Shown here: positions 24,092 through 33,537 of the stretch, piece after piece
Layout of the letters: each line of letters opens with the position of its first letter
Position numbering within the stretch: the stretch's first letter is position 1
From: Alcaligenes faecalis
GTDB lineage: Bacteria > Pseudomonadota > Gammaproteobacteria > Burkholderiales > Burkholderiaceae_B
DNA: 64,000 nt
Assembly: GCF_002443155.1 (NCBI RefSeq)
Contig: NZ_CP023667.1
Coordinates: 1,550,001-1,614,000, forward strand
Direction of reading: 5' to 3'
Notes under the pieces: model-generated
Seen by the model: only the letters and a program-made list of their open reading frames with translations
Told to the model about the DNA's origin: nothing
Databases searched by the model: none
Made by a program: the position numbers and the translations under genes

Positions 24092-24564
24092 CGATCACTA
24101 GAGAGTTTCGCCGAAACCGGCAAAGAGTGACAGACCCAGATGGCGTGGTGGTGCTGGTGGAGGTGGCGCACTCCTCTTTTTCAGCCCCGTTTCGGTTGGC
24201 CAACGATACCAAGGCCTGGGTCAGCCGAGGCGTCACGTATGTTGGATACCCATTTCAGTTCACGCTTCCCGACTCGGGCGAAGGCGAGAGCCCCAAAATG
24301 GTGCTGGAAATGGCTAACACAGGCGGTGACATACTGCGCGAGTTAGAGTCCATCAGGGAGCCTGGTGAAGAGGTGTGGTGCAACATCATCATGATTGACC
24401 GTGCCATGCCAGATGTGCACGCCATGAAATTGAGCCTTCCCATTTCTGTGGTGGCCGTGGACAGCTCAAGCATTTCGGCCAGGCCGTCCATGGATTCGAT
24501 TCTGAACCGTTCTGCGGTGACGCTGCGATACGACAAGCGTACGGCGCCGGGGATTTTTCAATGA
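24088..24564 (+). CDS. DUF1833-type minor tail protein (gpL-like position)
   Basis: The 158-residue product shows VLVEVAHSSFSAPFRLANDTKAWVSRGVTYVGYPFQFTLPDSGEGESPKMVLEMANTG, the signature of DUF1833 tail proteins, and ends in a beta-rich module (LSLPISVVAVDSSSISARPSMDSILNRS). In lambda the equivalent position is held by gpL, at the tail tip. It overlaps both neighbours by 4 bp. Confidence 0.8.
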   Translation: MTITREFRRNRQRVTDPDGVVVLVEVAHSSFSAPFRLANDTKAWVSRGVTYVGYPFQFTLPDSGEGESPKMVLEMANTGGDILRELESIREPGEEVWCNIIMIDRAMPDVHAMKLSLPISVVAVDSSSISARPSMDSILNRSAVTLRYDKRTAPGIFQ

Positions 24565-24977
24565 TCAAGCTGGTGAATCAGTTTGTTGGCAGGCCACATC
24601 GTGCAGATAGCTACGACTGCGCTGACTTGGCCATCGACGTTGCTCGGGAGATATTTTCCCGTGAGGTTGTTTTGCCTGCCGCCAGGCCGCGCCCACGTGG
24701 TCAGCGAGGGCAGGCATTGGCAATTCAAGCGATGGCTGATGAATTGGCGATTGAGGTCATTGAGCCGCGTGATGGGGATTTGGTGTTGATGCAAAGCGCT
24801 GGGCAGGATCTGCCAGGGCACATTGGTACGTATTTCTTTCTCAATTATCAGCCCTACGTGTTGCATACCTCGGTTTCGCTAGGGTACGCGAGTTTGCATA
24901 GGCTGTCGGCCTTGCCCATGTTGAGTTTGCGGGTCGTTGGGTTTTATCGCTGGAAAAATCAAAATGAACAGAATTGA
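24561..24977 (+). CDS. NlpC/P60-like tail tip peptidase (gpK-like)
   Basis: The 138-residue protein has a likely catalytic Cys in DSYDCADLAIDVAREIF and a catalytic His in PGHIGTYFFL. A central PRDGDLVLMQSAGQ precedes the His, the order found in NlpC/P60 (CHAP-like) tail peptidases. It may cleave peptidoglycan crosslinks during DNA injection. It overlaps the tip protein gene by 14 bp. It is shorter than lambda gpK, lacking the Mov34-type N-terminal domain. Confidence 0.75.
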   Translation: MIKLVNQFVGRPHRADSYDCADLAIDVAREIFSREVVLPAARPRPRGQRGQALAIQAMADELAIEVIEPRDGDLVLMQSAGQDLPGHIGTYFFLNYQPYVLHTSVSLGYASLHRLSALPMLSLRVVGFYRWKNQNEQN

Positions 24978-27900
24978 TGAAGGGCGGCTGGTTGTTACCC
25001 CGCACCCATTGACCCTTGAGGGGCAGACAAATACCCCAGCAGATTTGAGAGCAGGCGAAAGCCTGCTTTCTTTTTTGGAGCGCCACGTTCCGAACCTGCA
25101 GGTGTGCAAGTATGCGGTATCCATCAACGGGTGTCCTATTGCTCCCGAGCACTGGGCGCGTGTAAAGCCTAAGCACGGCACAGTCATTGCGGTTCGCTCG
25201 GTCGTGGAGAAAGAGGCCTTGCAACTGGTAGCCATCGCTGCGTTGGCTTACTTCACATTCGGTATCGGGTCGGCTGGTGGTCTTATTGCTGCTAAGTTTG
25301 GGACGCTCGCGGCCACAGCGGTATTCATGGGTGGCTCTTTGCTCATCAACAAAGTGCTGGCCCCTTCCGTGCCCAAGGTTGATAGCGTTGATTTCGGTCG
25401 TGAGCCGGTATACGCCATCGCGCCTGGCAATAATGCTGCGCGCCAGCATGAGGCCTTGCCGCTGTTGTTGGGAGAGCTTCAGTACGCGCCTGATTATGCA
25501 AGTCTGCCCTATACCTGGTACGAGGGCGATGAGCAACTCTTAGGTGCGATCTTCAATGCGGGCTTGAATGTGGACCGTTTTGAAGGTGCGCTACTAAATG
25601 GTAATACCGATTTGGGAGACTATCAGGATGTGCATGTATGGACCCGTGGGTTTACTGGCATGCCCGATCAAAGCATACCGTTATTCACTAACCCTGATGC
25701 GACTGATGGTGGTGAGTTGGGAGCAGATGGTGGGTGGGTGACCCGCACCACCTCTGCTGATACGGTGCGTATTCAGTGTGACTTTGAAATCCAGCTCTAT
25801 GGGCAGGGCAGTAAAGGCATGCAAAGCCGTGATCTGATGCTTGAAGGGCGGTATCGTCGTGTCGGCCAGAGCGAATGGACTGCAGTGCCATCGGTGTACC
25901 TGCAGAATAGAACAGTTAAGCCGCTGCGTCGCACCGAGAATATTTCTGTCGAGTTGGGGCAGTATGAGGTGGCCTGGCGCAATGCCAGTGGTGGCAGTAG
26001 TGATGATGCCAAAACCGTACGTAATGCGACCTGGACACAGTTGAAAAGTATTCGGCCCGACGATGGTGATTACGCTGGCCAGTCTCGCATCGGCGTTCGG
26101 ATAAAGGCCACAGGCCAACTCAATGGCAGCTTGAAGGAGATCAAAGGTCGGTTTCTGGCCCGTGCTATGCCTATTTGGAACGGCCATGCCTGGACCCAGG
26201 CGACGACTGTGGAGAATGGTCTGTCCAATCCAGGCGCACAAATCTTGTTATTGGCGCGGGGCATTTACGTAGATGATTCTGATGCCCCAGGTGGTCGTCG
26301 TCTTGTCGCTGGCATGGGTTTGCCGGATGATCAGATTGATATTGAAGGTCTTAAAGCCTTCATGCTGCATTGCACGGCCAACAATTTGCGACACGATGCG
26401 CTGATTAACGATGACCGCAGCAACGTGGATCTACTCAATCAGGTGGCCCGATGTGGTTTGGGATCCTTTGGTTTTTTTAACGGTAAATGGGGCGTGGTGT
26501 GGGCATGGGATAACCAACCGTTGGATGGGGTGGTCAACATGGCCACCATCAAAAAGGCTACGTTCCAGGTCAGTTATGAGCTGGCTAGTGCTGCCGACGG
26601 TATTGTTTATTCGTACCTGAACCGCGAGACTTGGGAGCAAGATTCGATCTATGTGTATGCCCCAGGTAAGACCGTCATGCTAAACCCCGTGCGCATAACG
26701 GGCGATGGGGTTACCACAACGGAACATGCTGCAGTCATGGCACGCTTTCACTTGGGTCAGTCGCTGTATCAGTTTAAAGATATTCAGTATGAAACTGATC
26801 TGGAGCACCTCGATTATCAGCGTATGTCTGTGTTGGCCATCAGTCACGATATGACTCAGTGGGGTTTTGGTGGACGCCTTACTGCGGCTGCGCGAGATGA
26901 GCAGGGCATTGTTACGCTGCGACTAGATGCCCCTGTGCCGGATGAGTCTGTCCATGGCGTTGGGGCTGCTGAACCGTTTATCGGTCTGCGCATTCCTGGC
27001 GAGTCTATTTACCGCGTTTTCCGGGTGGTGCGGCCGAGTGCGGGCGCCGTAACGTTGCAGCTTAAAGACCCATGGCCCGAGGATGCGTTATTTCCCGGTG
27101 AAGATGGGGATAATCCGGCGCATGATACGCTTTGGTTCTACGACTTTAAGCCTACGCCGGGTGCGCGAGTCCGCGTGGCTGGGATGCAAATGCAGACCGG
27201 TTTGGGTGGTGCGCAGGTTGCTGTTGTGCCCGAGTCTGATGAGTTCTGGGACTATGTGATCAATGGGGCATACGAGCCAGCCGGTAGCGATAGCGAGCTT
27301 TCGCGAGATGAAACGCCGGTAGTGCACAGCTTGCGTGTGACTGAGCAGCAAACTGCACAAGGAAATACGCAGTTTACTGAGCTGACGATCACCTTTGATG
27401 CTCGTGGGGAGCTGGCGTCTGCAGAGATTTGGGCGGGGCCGGAGGGTCATGAACTCTCCCATGTTGCGGACACCTTCACTCGTCAGGCGACTTTCCGCAT
27501 TGATGTGGCTGGGAATTGGATGGTGCAAGTACGTCCGATGGGCCATACCCGTGCAGGCCCGGCAGCGAGCATTTTCTATGTGACGCAAGTCACGGATCTG
27601 CCGCCCTGGAATTATGACTCTTTGCTGATTACAGAAATTGCTGGCGGGTTGCGTCGGTATGCTTTTGAGTATTTGGAGAATGACCCACCTTTTGATTTGG
27701 CCGGCGCCGAGATTCGCTACATAACAGGAAAGCATGCTGCGCCTAATTGGGATGCAATGACGCCATTGGGAAGCGGCTTTCACACGGCGACGTTTGAGAG
27801 TGTCCTGCCTCAAGAGGGGGATTGGACTTTTGCGTTGCGTGCCCGCAATACGTCTGGACAGCTCTCTACAGATGCGCTTATCCGTACCGCAAAGCTGGGC

Positions 27901-30900
27901 AAGAACTTTGACCAGGTGCAAACCAAAGATAAGACGCCTCCACCTACGGTAAAGGACTTGTCGGCGGTCGCGAGCTTGGGAACAGTAATTGTGAGTTGGA
28001 GCCCTGCTGCGTATGAAACGGGGCATGGCCATGCCCGTACGATTGTTTATGCCGCACAAGGCGCTACCTCTACCGTATCGTCGGCAAAGCCTGTGGCTGA
28101 GTCACATCACGGTCCTGTCTCGTTTAGCGCTGGGTTGGGTGAAACATGGCGAGTATGGGCCAAGCATGAGAGCGTAGACGGTGTGCTCTCTAGCGCATAC
28201 GCTGGTCCCGTTAATGTCACGCTGGGTAAAGTGGGCGATGCGGATCTGGCGGAGGATCTGGATCTGGCCAAGCGTTTGGCTGAAGGCTCAGTCACAGCGG
28301 AAAAGCTGGCTGATGGTGCGTTGACTGAAACAAAGTTCGCCCAAGGCGTGGAGCCAGTCAGGATTATTCCTGATTCGGGAGCGTTGCCCACCGCAAAATC
28401 GACGTCAAGCGTGCTCTGGAAGGGTGCGCTGTATGTCTGGAGCGCCGCATCGAAGAAGTACGAGAAGGCGGTGGCTGATGTCGCGCCCGAGTCGCTCGGG
28501 CCAGACAAGTTCTTGCCTGGCATAGAGCCAGTGACCACGATCCCCGACAGTGGCCAATTACCTACTTCCAAGGTGACGACTACTGTTGCTTGGGAAGGCG
28601 TCCTGTACGCATGGAATGCTGCGACTAAAAAGTACGAGAAGGCGGTGGCTGATGTCGCGCCCGAGTCGCTCGGGCCAGACAAGTTCTTGCCTGGCATAGA
28701 GCCAGTGACCACGATCTCCGACAGTGGCCAACTACCTACTTCCAAGGTGACAACCACTGTCTCCTGGAAAGGCGTTTTGTACGCGTGGAATGCCGCGACC
28801 AAAAAGTATGAAAAGGCGGTGGCGGATGTTGCACCGCAGTCGATTGGGCCGGACAAGTTCTTGCTTGGTACAGAGCCGGTTACGGTCATCGCCGATAACA
28901 AGCCACTGCCGACCGTAAAGTCGACATCGAGCATCGTTTGGAAGGGCAAGCTGTACCGGTGGGATGGCACCGAGTATGTGTCGAGTGTCGATGCGGATGA
29001 TATTGCTGGCAAGATCACCGATCAGCAGATCGCAGATATGAGTGCAGCAAAGCTTACGGGGGAAATTGCAGGCACTCAGATTGCTGATAACGCGATCCAG
29101 ACTCCGCATCTTGCAGCGGGATCGGTGGCAACTGAGAAAATTGCGGCAGGTGCTGTGATTGCGTCTAAGTTGTTTGTGGGCGCAAATGGCAATCTGATCC
29201 CGAACGGCGCCGGGGAAATGGGACTTGACCAGGCCAAACTTGGCTGGCCGCCTCGATTTGTAGTGGATGAGAACAGTGCTCCGGAGGGTTTGCCCTGGTC
29301 TTACTGCTCCCCTGCAGGAGAAACTGGCACGAGGGATTCCACCTTCGATCCTATCCCGGTAGAGCCTGGGGCTGAGTATCAGATCACGATCTGGGCCATG
29401 GCCGATCGGGCTGATAGCCGCGTTTATATAGAAGGGCGGAATCAGTCAGGTGCACATGCCTTTACTAAGTCCAAAGGGGATGGCTCGGGTGTTTATGTGC
29501 TTTCCAATCGGATCGTACCCACGAGCTGGACGCGGTTTTCAACAACGGTAACGATCAGCGATGGCACTACGCATTTGCATCGCTTTCGCTACTACATCAA
29601 CCACACCAATGGGGTAGAGAGAGGGGCGGCACAATCCTTTGCTGGGCTGACCATGGTCAAGCGGGCGACGGGTGAGTTGATTGTGGATGGTAGTGTCACC
29701 GCAGAAAAAGTGGCTGCTAATGCTATTACCGCTGATCATTTGTCTGCCAACGCTGTGACTGCAGCAAAGGTGGCAGCAGGAGCTATTGCGGCGGAGCATT
29801 TGGCGGCAGGCGCAATTACTGTGGGAAAGATCCACGATGGTGCCGTTACTGGAGACAAAATTGCTGCTACGACGATCACGGGTGACAAGATCGTGACGGG
29901 CGCTATCACTGCAGACAAGGTGGCGGCCAATGCCATTTCCTCTGAGAAGATCGCCGCAAATGCAGTTGATGCTGCCAAAATCGCTGCCGGTGCTGTTAAC
30001 GCGAGTCATATTGCTGCCGATTCGATCACGGCGGAAAAGCTGGTGGTTTCTTCACCCACGAACTTGATTCCTGACACTTACGGATGGACAGATCGAGCTA
30101 ATGGGGTTTCTTGGCGTCGAGTGGGGTTTTCCTTTAACACCACCAGTGGCTCTGCTTGGTTGCAGCATAAGAGATCAGTGGTGCTGGATACCCTGTTTGA
30201 GATTCGGGCGGGGACGCGATACCTGTTTTCTGTCGAGATGACTAGCCAGACGGATGGGGCGCGGCAAGTGTTTGAGGTTGTAAAAGAGGACGGCTCACCA
30301 TTCTCGCCGCGTCGTTTTTTGGGCTCTTTCGCCACTTCTTCGGACGATTATCGCTTGTATACGAACGAGGTCGAGTTCGATACATCGGAAAGAGTGCGTC
30401 TTAAGGTGTTCGCCAATGACAATCAAGCTGCGTCCACAGGCGGCTATATGTGGATCAGAAACCCCTCGTTGCGGGCCATGGCGCAAGGGGAGCTCATTGT
30501 TGATGGAGCGGTAACTGCTCAAAAGGTGGCGGCCAGTGCGATCACGGCTGATCACTTGGCAGCAAATTCTGTGACCGCAGCAAAGGTGGCAGCAGGAGCA
30601 ATTGCGGCCGAGCATTTGTCCGCTGGTGCAATTACGGTGGGGAAGCTCCAGGATGGTGTTGTTACTGGTGACAAGATCGCCGCGACGACTATCACGGGTG
30701 ACAAGATTGTCACGGGAGCCATTACAGCGGATAAGGTAGCTTCGAATGCTGTGACGGCTGACAAAATTGCCGCGAACTCGATTACTGCGGCGAAGATTTC
30801 AGCAGGGGCTGTTGGCGCTGAACAGATTGCTGCAAATGCGATCACTGCGAAGCACTTGGTCGTGGCCGATCGATCGAACTTGCACCCTGATCCTACCGTA

Positions 30901-32256
30901 TCACTGGGTGGGGAAAGTGCGCTCTGGTCTATCCCCTCCTGGGTCGCTGCAGTACCGGCTGGTACATCGACTGTTGGTTGGGGGTTTAGCGGGGGAGTCT
31001 TGCGTGCAACAGCGCCGAACCCAGGCACTGCGTGGGGTGGCCCCTTTTTGCGTGCCGGGAATATTGAGCTGCAGGGCGGTCAGGACTATGTTTTGTCCTT
31101 CCGGCACCGGCGGTTCAATGCTGGAACCTCGGTATTCAGAACGATCGTGTATTTCTATGACGCCAACGGTGAGCATATTTCCGGGGCAAATGTTCTGCTA
31201 AATCACACAACAAGTTCTGCGGTGCCTCAGGATGTGGTCCTGCCTGTCACCACGCCAGCAAAAGCGGCAACTATGCAGATTTATTATCAGCAGTACCCGG
31301 AGACCAGCACATCGGGCTTTATTGTTGGTGATTTCTTTCTGCGTCGTGCGGCTTCCGCAGAGTTGATTGTTGATGGTGCTATTACGGCTGATAAGCTGGC
31401 TGCCGGGTCGGTGGTGGCCGGAAAATTGGCGGCTAATAGCGTGGCCGCAAGCAATATCGCGGCAGGTGCCATTACCGCCGATAAGCTGGCGGCGGATTCG
31501 GTAACGGCAACGAAAATTGCGGCAGGGAGCGTAAATGCTAGCAAGATTGAAGCCAATGCAGTGACCGCTGACAAGCTGGCCGCAAATAGCGTGATCGCGG
31601 CCAAACTGGCTGCTAACTCAGTGACTGCGGACAAGTTGGCCGCGACTTCCGTAACGGCCGAAAAGCTGGCAGCTAATAGCGTTACTGCTGTAAAGGTTGT
31701 GGCTGGCTCTATTACGGCAGATAAGCTGGCGGCAAAGAGCGTCACAGCCGACAAAATGGCGGTTGGGAGTATTACAGCGGCAAATGGGGCGATAGCTGAC
31801 GCTGCCATCGCGAGCGGCAAGATTCGGAATGCAGCAATCAAAACAGCCCATATTGGTCATGCTGAGGTGGACACGCTACGTATTGCCGGGCACGCTGTGA
31901 CTATTCAGTCTGTTGTATCAGTGCCATCCGAACGGACGGGCGGCGCTATTATGGAGCGGTATTTTGAGATGTACGTCAGCTACCCATATCCGACCGAATG
32001 TTGCCTACTTTTAGGAATTTCAGGGCTGTTCGATGGGGTAGGCTCCGATCAACTTGAGCGATGGGGGGCTTATACAGAAGTAACCGTAAACGGGCAGATA
32101 GCCACACGATCTGGCCTCGGCGCTGCGATTGGGAAAATTGACTTACCAGCTGGGTCGCATGTTATTCAAGTTCGACAGGAGCGGGGAGCGCGGGGCTCGC
32201 TGGGTTTTAGCTATTTTTCCGAAGCAACGTTAGTCGCATTAGCGACGATGAGGTAA
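24964..32256 (+). CDS. Tail tip / host specificity protein (gpJ-like), 2430 aa, with repeat arrays
   Basis: The N-terminal 900 residues follow lambda J: a short domain, a hydrophobic stretch (about 75-120, ALAYFTFGIGSAGGLIAAKF), the conserved SFGFFNGKWGVVWAWDNQPLDG block and fibronectin-like beta domains (about 780-1080). The rest is repeat-built. Four related units of about 58 residues (KYEKAVADVAPESLGPDKFLPG) come first. Three lectin-like beta modules follow, each led or trailed by long runs of a ten-residue repeat (ITADKLAANS, VTAAKVAAGA). A final unique domain closes it. It probably forms the tail fibre tip that binds the host surface. ATG 24964 is used; TTG 24937 is a less likely start. 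Confidence 0.85.
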   Translation: MNRIDEGRLVVTPHPLTLEGQTNTPADLRAGESLLSFLERHVPNLQVCKYAVSINGCPIAPEHWARVKPKHGTVIAVRSVVEKEALQLVAIAALAYFTFGIGSAGGLIAAKFGTLAATAVFMGGSLLINKVLAPSVPKVDSVDFGREPVYAIAPGNNAARQHEALPLLLGELQYAPDYASLPYTWYEGDEQLLGAIFNAGLNVDRFEGALLNGNTDLGDYQDVHVWTRGFTGMPDQSIPLFTNPDATDGGELGADGGWVTRTTSADTVRIQCDFEIQLYGQGSKGMQSRDLMLEGRYRRVGQSEWTAVPSVYLQNRTVKPLRRTENISVELGQYEVAWRNASGGSSDDAKTVRNATWTQLKSIRPDDGDYAGQSRIGVRIKATGQLNGSLKEIKGRFLARAMPIWNGHAWTQATTVENGLSNPGAQILLLARGIYVDDSDAPGGRRLVAGMGLPDDQIDIEGLKAFMLHCTANNLRHDALINDDRSNVDLLNQVARCGLGSFGFFNGKWGVVWAWDNQPLDGVVNMATIKKATFQVSYELASAADGIVYSYLNRETWEQDSIYVYAPGKTVMLNPVRITGDGVTTTEHAAVMARFHLGQSLYQFKDIQYETDLEHLDYQRMSVLAISHDMTQWGFGGRLTAAARDEQGIVTLRLDAPVPDESVHGVGAAEPFIGLRIPGESIYRVFRVVRPSAGAVTLQLKDPWPEDALFPGEDGDNPAHDTLWFYDFKPTPGARVRVAGMQMQTGLGGAQVAVVPESDEFWDYVINGAYEPAGSDSELSRDETPVVHSLRVTEQQTAQGNTQFTELTITFDARGELASAEIWAGPEGHELSHVADTFTRQATFRIDVAGNWMVQVRPMGHTRAGPAASIFYVTQVTDLPPWNYDSLLITEIAGGLRRYAFEYLENDPPFDLAGAEIRYITGKHAAPNWDAMTPLGSGFHTATFESVLPQEGDWTFALRARNTSGQLSTDALIRTAKLGKNFDQVQTKDKTPPPTVKDLSAVASLGTVIVSWSPAAYETGHGHARTIVYAAQGATSTVSSAKPVAESHHGPVSFSAGLGETWRVWAKHESVDGVLSSAYAGPVNVTLGKVGDADLAEDLDLAKRLAEGSVTAEKLADGALTETKFAQGVEPVRIIPDSGALPTAKSTSSVLWKGALYVWSAASKKYEKAVADVAPESLGPDKFLPGIEPVTTIPDSGQLPTSKVTTTVAWEGVLYAWNAATKKYEKAVADVAPESLGPDKFLPGIEPVTTISDSGQLPTSKVTTTVSWKGVLYAWNAATKKYEKAVADVAPQSIGPDKFLLGTEPVTVIADNKPLPTVKSTSSIVWKGKLYRWDGTEYVSSVDADDIAGKITDQQIADMSAAKLTGEIAGTQIADNAIQTPHLAAGSVATEKIAAGAVIASKLFVGANGNLIPNGAGEMGLDQAKLGWPPRFVVDENSAPEGLPWSYCSPAGETGTRDSTFDPIPVEPGAEYQITIWAMADRADSRVYIEGRNQSGAHAFTKSKGDGSGVYVLSNRIVPTSWTRFSTTVTISDGTTHLHRFRYYINHTNGVERGAAQSFAGLTMVKRATGELIVDGSVTAEKVAANAITADHLSANAVTAAKVAAGAIAAEHLAAGAITVGKIHDGAVTGDKIAATTITGDKIVTGAITADKVAANAISSEKIAANAVDAAKIAAGAVNASHIAADSITAEKLVVSSPTNLIPDTYGWTDRANGVSWRRVGFSFNTTSGSAWLQHKRSVVLDTLFEIRAGTRYLFSVEMTSQTDGARQVFEVVKEDGSPFSPRRFLGSFATSSDDYRLYTNEVEFDTSERVRLKVFANDNQAASTGGYMWIRNPSLRAMAQGELIVDGAVTAQKVAASAITADHLAANSVTAAKVAAGAIAAEHLSAGAITVGKLQDGVVTGDKIAATTITGDKIVTGAITADKVASNAVTADKIAANSITAAKISAGAVGAEQIAANAITAKHLVVADRSNLHPDPTVSLGGESALWSIPSWVAAVPAGTSTVGWGFSGGVLRATAPNPGTAWGGPFLRAGNIELQGGQDYVLSFRHRRFNAGTSVFRTIVYFYDANGEHISGANVLLNHTTSSAVPQDVVLPVTTPAKAATMQIYYQQYPETSTSGFIVGDFFLRRAASAELIVDGAITADKLAAGSVVAGKLAANSVAASNIAAGAITADKLAADSVTATKIAAGSVNASKIEANAVTADKLAANSVIAAKLAANSVTADKLAATSVTAEKLAANSVTAVKVVAGSITADKLAAKSVTADKMAVGSITAANGAIADAAIASGKIRNAAIKTAHIGHAEVDTLRIAGHAVTIQSVVSVPSERTGGAIMERYFEMYVSYPYPTECCLLLGISGLFDGVGSDQLERWGAYTEVTVNGQIATRSGLGAAIGKIDLPAGSHVIQVRQERGARGSLGFSYFSEATLVALATMR
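28351..28980 (+). repeat. 174-bp tandem repeats in the tip protein gene
   Basis: The segment beginning AAGTACGAGAAGGCGG at 28456 recurs at 28630 and, diverged, at 28804. That is an exact 174-bp (58-codon) period; the first two copies are nearly identical over more than 90 bp. A fourth diverged unit follows. In-frame unit loss or gain would change fibre length without breaking the gene. Confidence 0.85.
29671..31850 (+). repeat. Arrays of a 30-bp/10-residue repeat in the tip protein gene
   Basis: Three arrays (about 29671-30045, 30490-30865 and 31360-31850) encode runs of the pattern [VI]TA-x-K-[LIV]-AA-x-[AS]. They are separated by unique beta-rich modules of about 140-170 residues. The first two arrays align with each other over about 120 residues, so they arose by segmental duplication. 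The pattern predicts a repetitive elongated shaft. Confidence 0.8.
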
Positions 32257-32259
32257 ATA

Positions 32260-32640
32260 ATGGCTGTCATTTCTTTGTTTAAAGATGGACGTTTTCATCA
32301 TGTGGTATCTGGACCTGATAAGTACGTAATTCAACCAACATTGAAGCATTGGGATGGGGGGTGGGCGCCTGGGAAGTTGGATGCCTCTTGGTGGTTCTAT
32401 GGAGGCGAAGCGCGCCCACGTAGGGTATGCCCAGTTTTCGTTGAAGGCTTGACGCTGCGGGATGTTCGGCCTGGCAGCGTGATCATGATCGAAGGGCGGC
32501 AGTATGAATGCCCTGAGGGCGGCGATGTTGAGCTGTCTTTTCAGCACCCTGGCGTGTATGAGATTACGGTTTCTCGCTGGCCATATTTAGATGGGAGCTA
32601 CACAGTTGAAAATCCACCACAAGCCAAACAACCACGCTGA
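32260..32640 (+). CDS. Phage tail-tip associated protein of unknown function
   Basis: The 126-residue protein starts AVISLFKDGRFHHVVSGPDKYVIQPTLKHWDGGWAPGK and contains SVIMIEGRQYECPEGGDVELSFQHPGVYEITVSRWPYLD. It is beta-rich with many aromatic residues and begins 3 bp after the tip protein stop. It is typically found after the gpJ-like gene in related prophages and is probably a virion or fibre-accessory protein. No catalytic motif is seen. Confidence 0.6.
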   Translation: MAVISLFKDGRFHHVVSGPDKYVIQPTLKHWDGGWAPGKLDASWWFYGGEARPRRVCPVFVEGLTLRDVRPGSVIMIEGRQYECPEGGDVELSFQHPGVYEITVSRWPYLDGSYTVENPPQAKQPR

Positions 32641-32797
32641 GCGTCGACGCAGAGAATACCCCGATATCGGGGAACAGCTCGATGCCGTGTACAAGCTAGC
32701 TCGCCATATACAGGAGCAAGGCCAGCAGCTACCAGCGGACGTAGAGCAGTGGGTGGCTCAGTGTCGAGCCGTTAAAGAAAAGTATCCAGCCGCTTGA
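32591..32797 (+). CDS. Small basic phage protein (68 aa)
   Basis: The frame overlaps the previous gene by 50 bp and encodes KIHHKPNNHAERRRREYPDIGEQLDAVYKLARHIQEQGQQLPADVEQWVAQCRAVKEKYP. The pattern ERRR-EYP-I-EQLDA-(Y/L)-K resembles small proteins near tail fibre genes that end with a VK-KYP motif. The start is ATG 32591 or the TTG at 32606, which would give a product opening MKIHHKP. A terminator-like hairpin overlaps its stop. Confidence 0.6.
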   Translation: MGATQLKIHHKPNNHAERRRREYPDIGEQLDAVYKLARHIQEQGQQLPADVEQWVAQCRAVKEKYPAA

Positions 32798-32812
32798 GAA
32801 GCGGTTTTTTTT
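32790..32812 (+). terminator. Terminator-like hairpin
   Basis: A 6-bp stem CCGCTT / AAGCGG with a 3-nt loop is followed by eight T residues. The left arm overlaps the stop region of the small basic gene. Confidence 0.7.
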
Positions 32813-32824
32813 ATGGAGCGTGAT

Positions 32825-33142
32825 ATGCCATTGGCTATTTTTACAAAGAACATGATGACTGACGGTGGGCCCGCCAAAGCCCAGTCGATTGGGCGTGTTT
32901 CTACCGAGCGCGGTAGCGTGGGCTGGACTGTGCAGGTTGATCATCATGGCACCCAGGAGCAGGCCGAGCGGCAAGCGGGGGTGGTTTGGCAAACGTATTA
33001 CATGATGCCGTTTGATGTCGACTTTGGCGGTCAGCCCTATCAAGCTGCGGCAGCTTGGCTCATTGCTAACGAGTCAGTGTTCTCTGGGGGTGTGCCATTA
33101 GCGACAGGCGAGCAAACACTGATTGAAGAGCCAGCCGCCTAA
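32825..33142 (+). CDS. Small phage protein, tail/lysis boundary
   Basis: The 105-residue product begins PLAIFTKNMMTDGGPAKAQSIGRVSTERGSVGWTVQVDHHG and continues QTYYMMPFDVDFGGQPYQAAAAWLIAN. It has a GGAGCG ribosome site 5-10 bp before ATG 32825. The family is unrecognised; the sequence is compact and lacks signals or membrane helices. It is the last gene before the cargo insertion. Confidence 0.55.
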   Translation: MPLAIFTKNMMTDGGPAKAQSIGRVSTERGSVGWTVQVDHHGTQEQAERQAGVVWQTYYMMPFDVDFGGQPYQAAAAWLIANESVFSGGVPLATGEQTLIEEPAA

Positions 33143-33154
33143 GCGGCTTTTTTT
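33133..33154 (+). terminator. Terminator-like hairpin at the left edge of the cargo insertion
   Basis: AGCCGC / GCGGCT with a 4-nt loop is followed by seven T residues. Its right arm and T run are the start of the first 30-bp direct repeat. Confidence 0.7.
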
Positions 33155-33174
33155 ACGTCTGCTGCTTTTGCAGC
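33145..33174 (+). repeat. Left copy of an exact 30-bp direct repeat flanking the cargo
   Basis: The sequence from GGC-T7-ACGTCT through GCTGCTTTTGCAGC is identical to 35282-35311. It contains a small inverted repeat (GCTGC / GCAGC). Each copy lies just upstream of a holin-like start that contains EPTS. Confidence 0.9.
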
Positions 33175-33201
33175 ATATCAACAGCACAAAAGGGAGAGGA
33201 A

Positions 33202-33261
33202 ATGGAGCCGACATCTAGCGCGGTATCGGCAGGAGCGGCAATGGGAGCAGTGGCAACTTGA
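33202..33261 (+). pseudogene. Truncated holin-like start (19 codons)
   Basis: ATG 33202, preceded by GGGAGAGGAA, encodes MEPTSSAVSAGAAMGAVAT and then a stop. The EPTS-x-AxAG opening resembles the N-terminus of phage holins and of the intact gene at 35330 (VEPTSGAGAGWAAVK). It is probably what remains of the original holin gene after the cargo arrived. Confidence 0.45.
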
Positions 33262-33278
33262 GTTCGGGGACAGGCACC

Positions 33279-33434
33279 GTGCTAAATCAGTTCAAGCCGG
33301 ACGAGTTCCTGCTTGGCCAAGCGACGTCTTGGGCATCACGCTCAGGTCTGTTCGGGGTGCTGACTAAGTTGGTCGTCTATCCACGATTCCTGAGCCCGGC
33401 TGAAATTAAAGCCCTGTCATCGTCCTGGATTTAG
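33279..33434 (+). pseudogene. C-terminal stub of a LamG-like structural protein
   Basis: A 51-codon frame ends TSWASRSGLFGVLTKLVVYP, then RFLSPAEIKALSSSWI and a stop. The K-L-x-x-Y-P-R-x-L-S-x-A-E-I-x-A-L pattern is the usual last strand of concanavalin/LamG domains in tail fibre proteins. It has no start and follows the holin stub directly, so it is a recombination remnant. Confidence 0.45.
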
Positions 33435-33537
33435 GTCTTTTGCTCATTGCTCTGATAGTGCATTTTTTATCGGTGTAACCGATATGGAGTCGCTGAGAGT
33501 AGGTGTGGAAGGAAAGGCAGAGGTGTAGAACAAATGA

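Noticed and set aside
27088..29018. Long minus-strand frames of 323 and 303 codons
   Set aside because: Opposite the repeat-rich tip protein gene; the repeated pattern in the second simply mirrors the 174-bp repeats.
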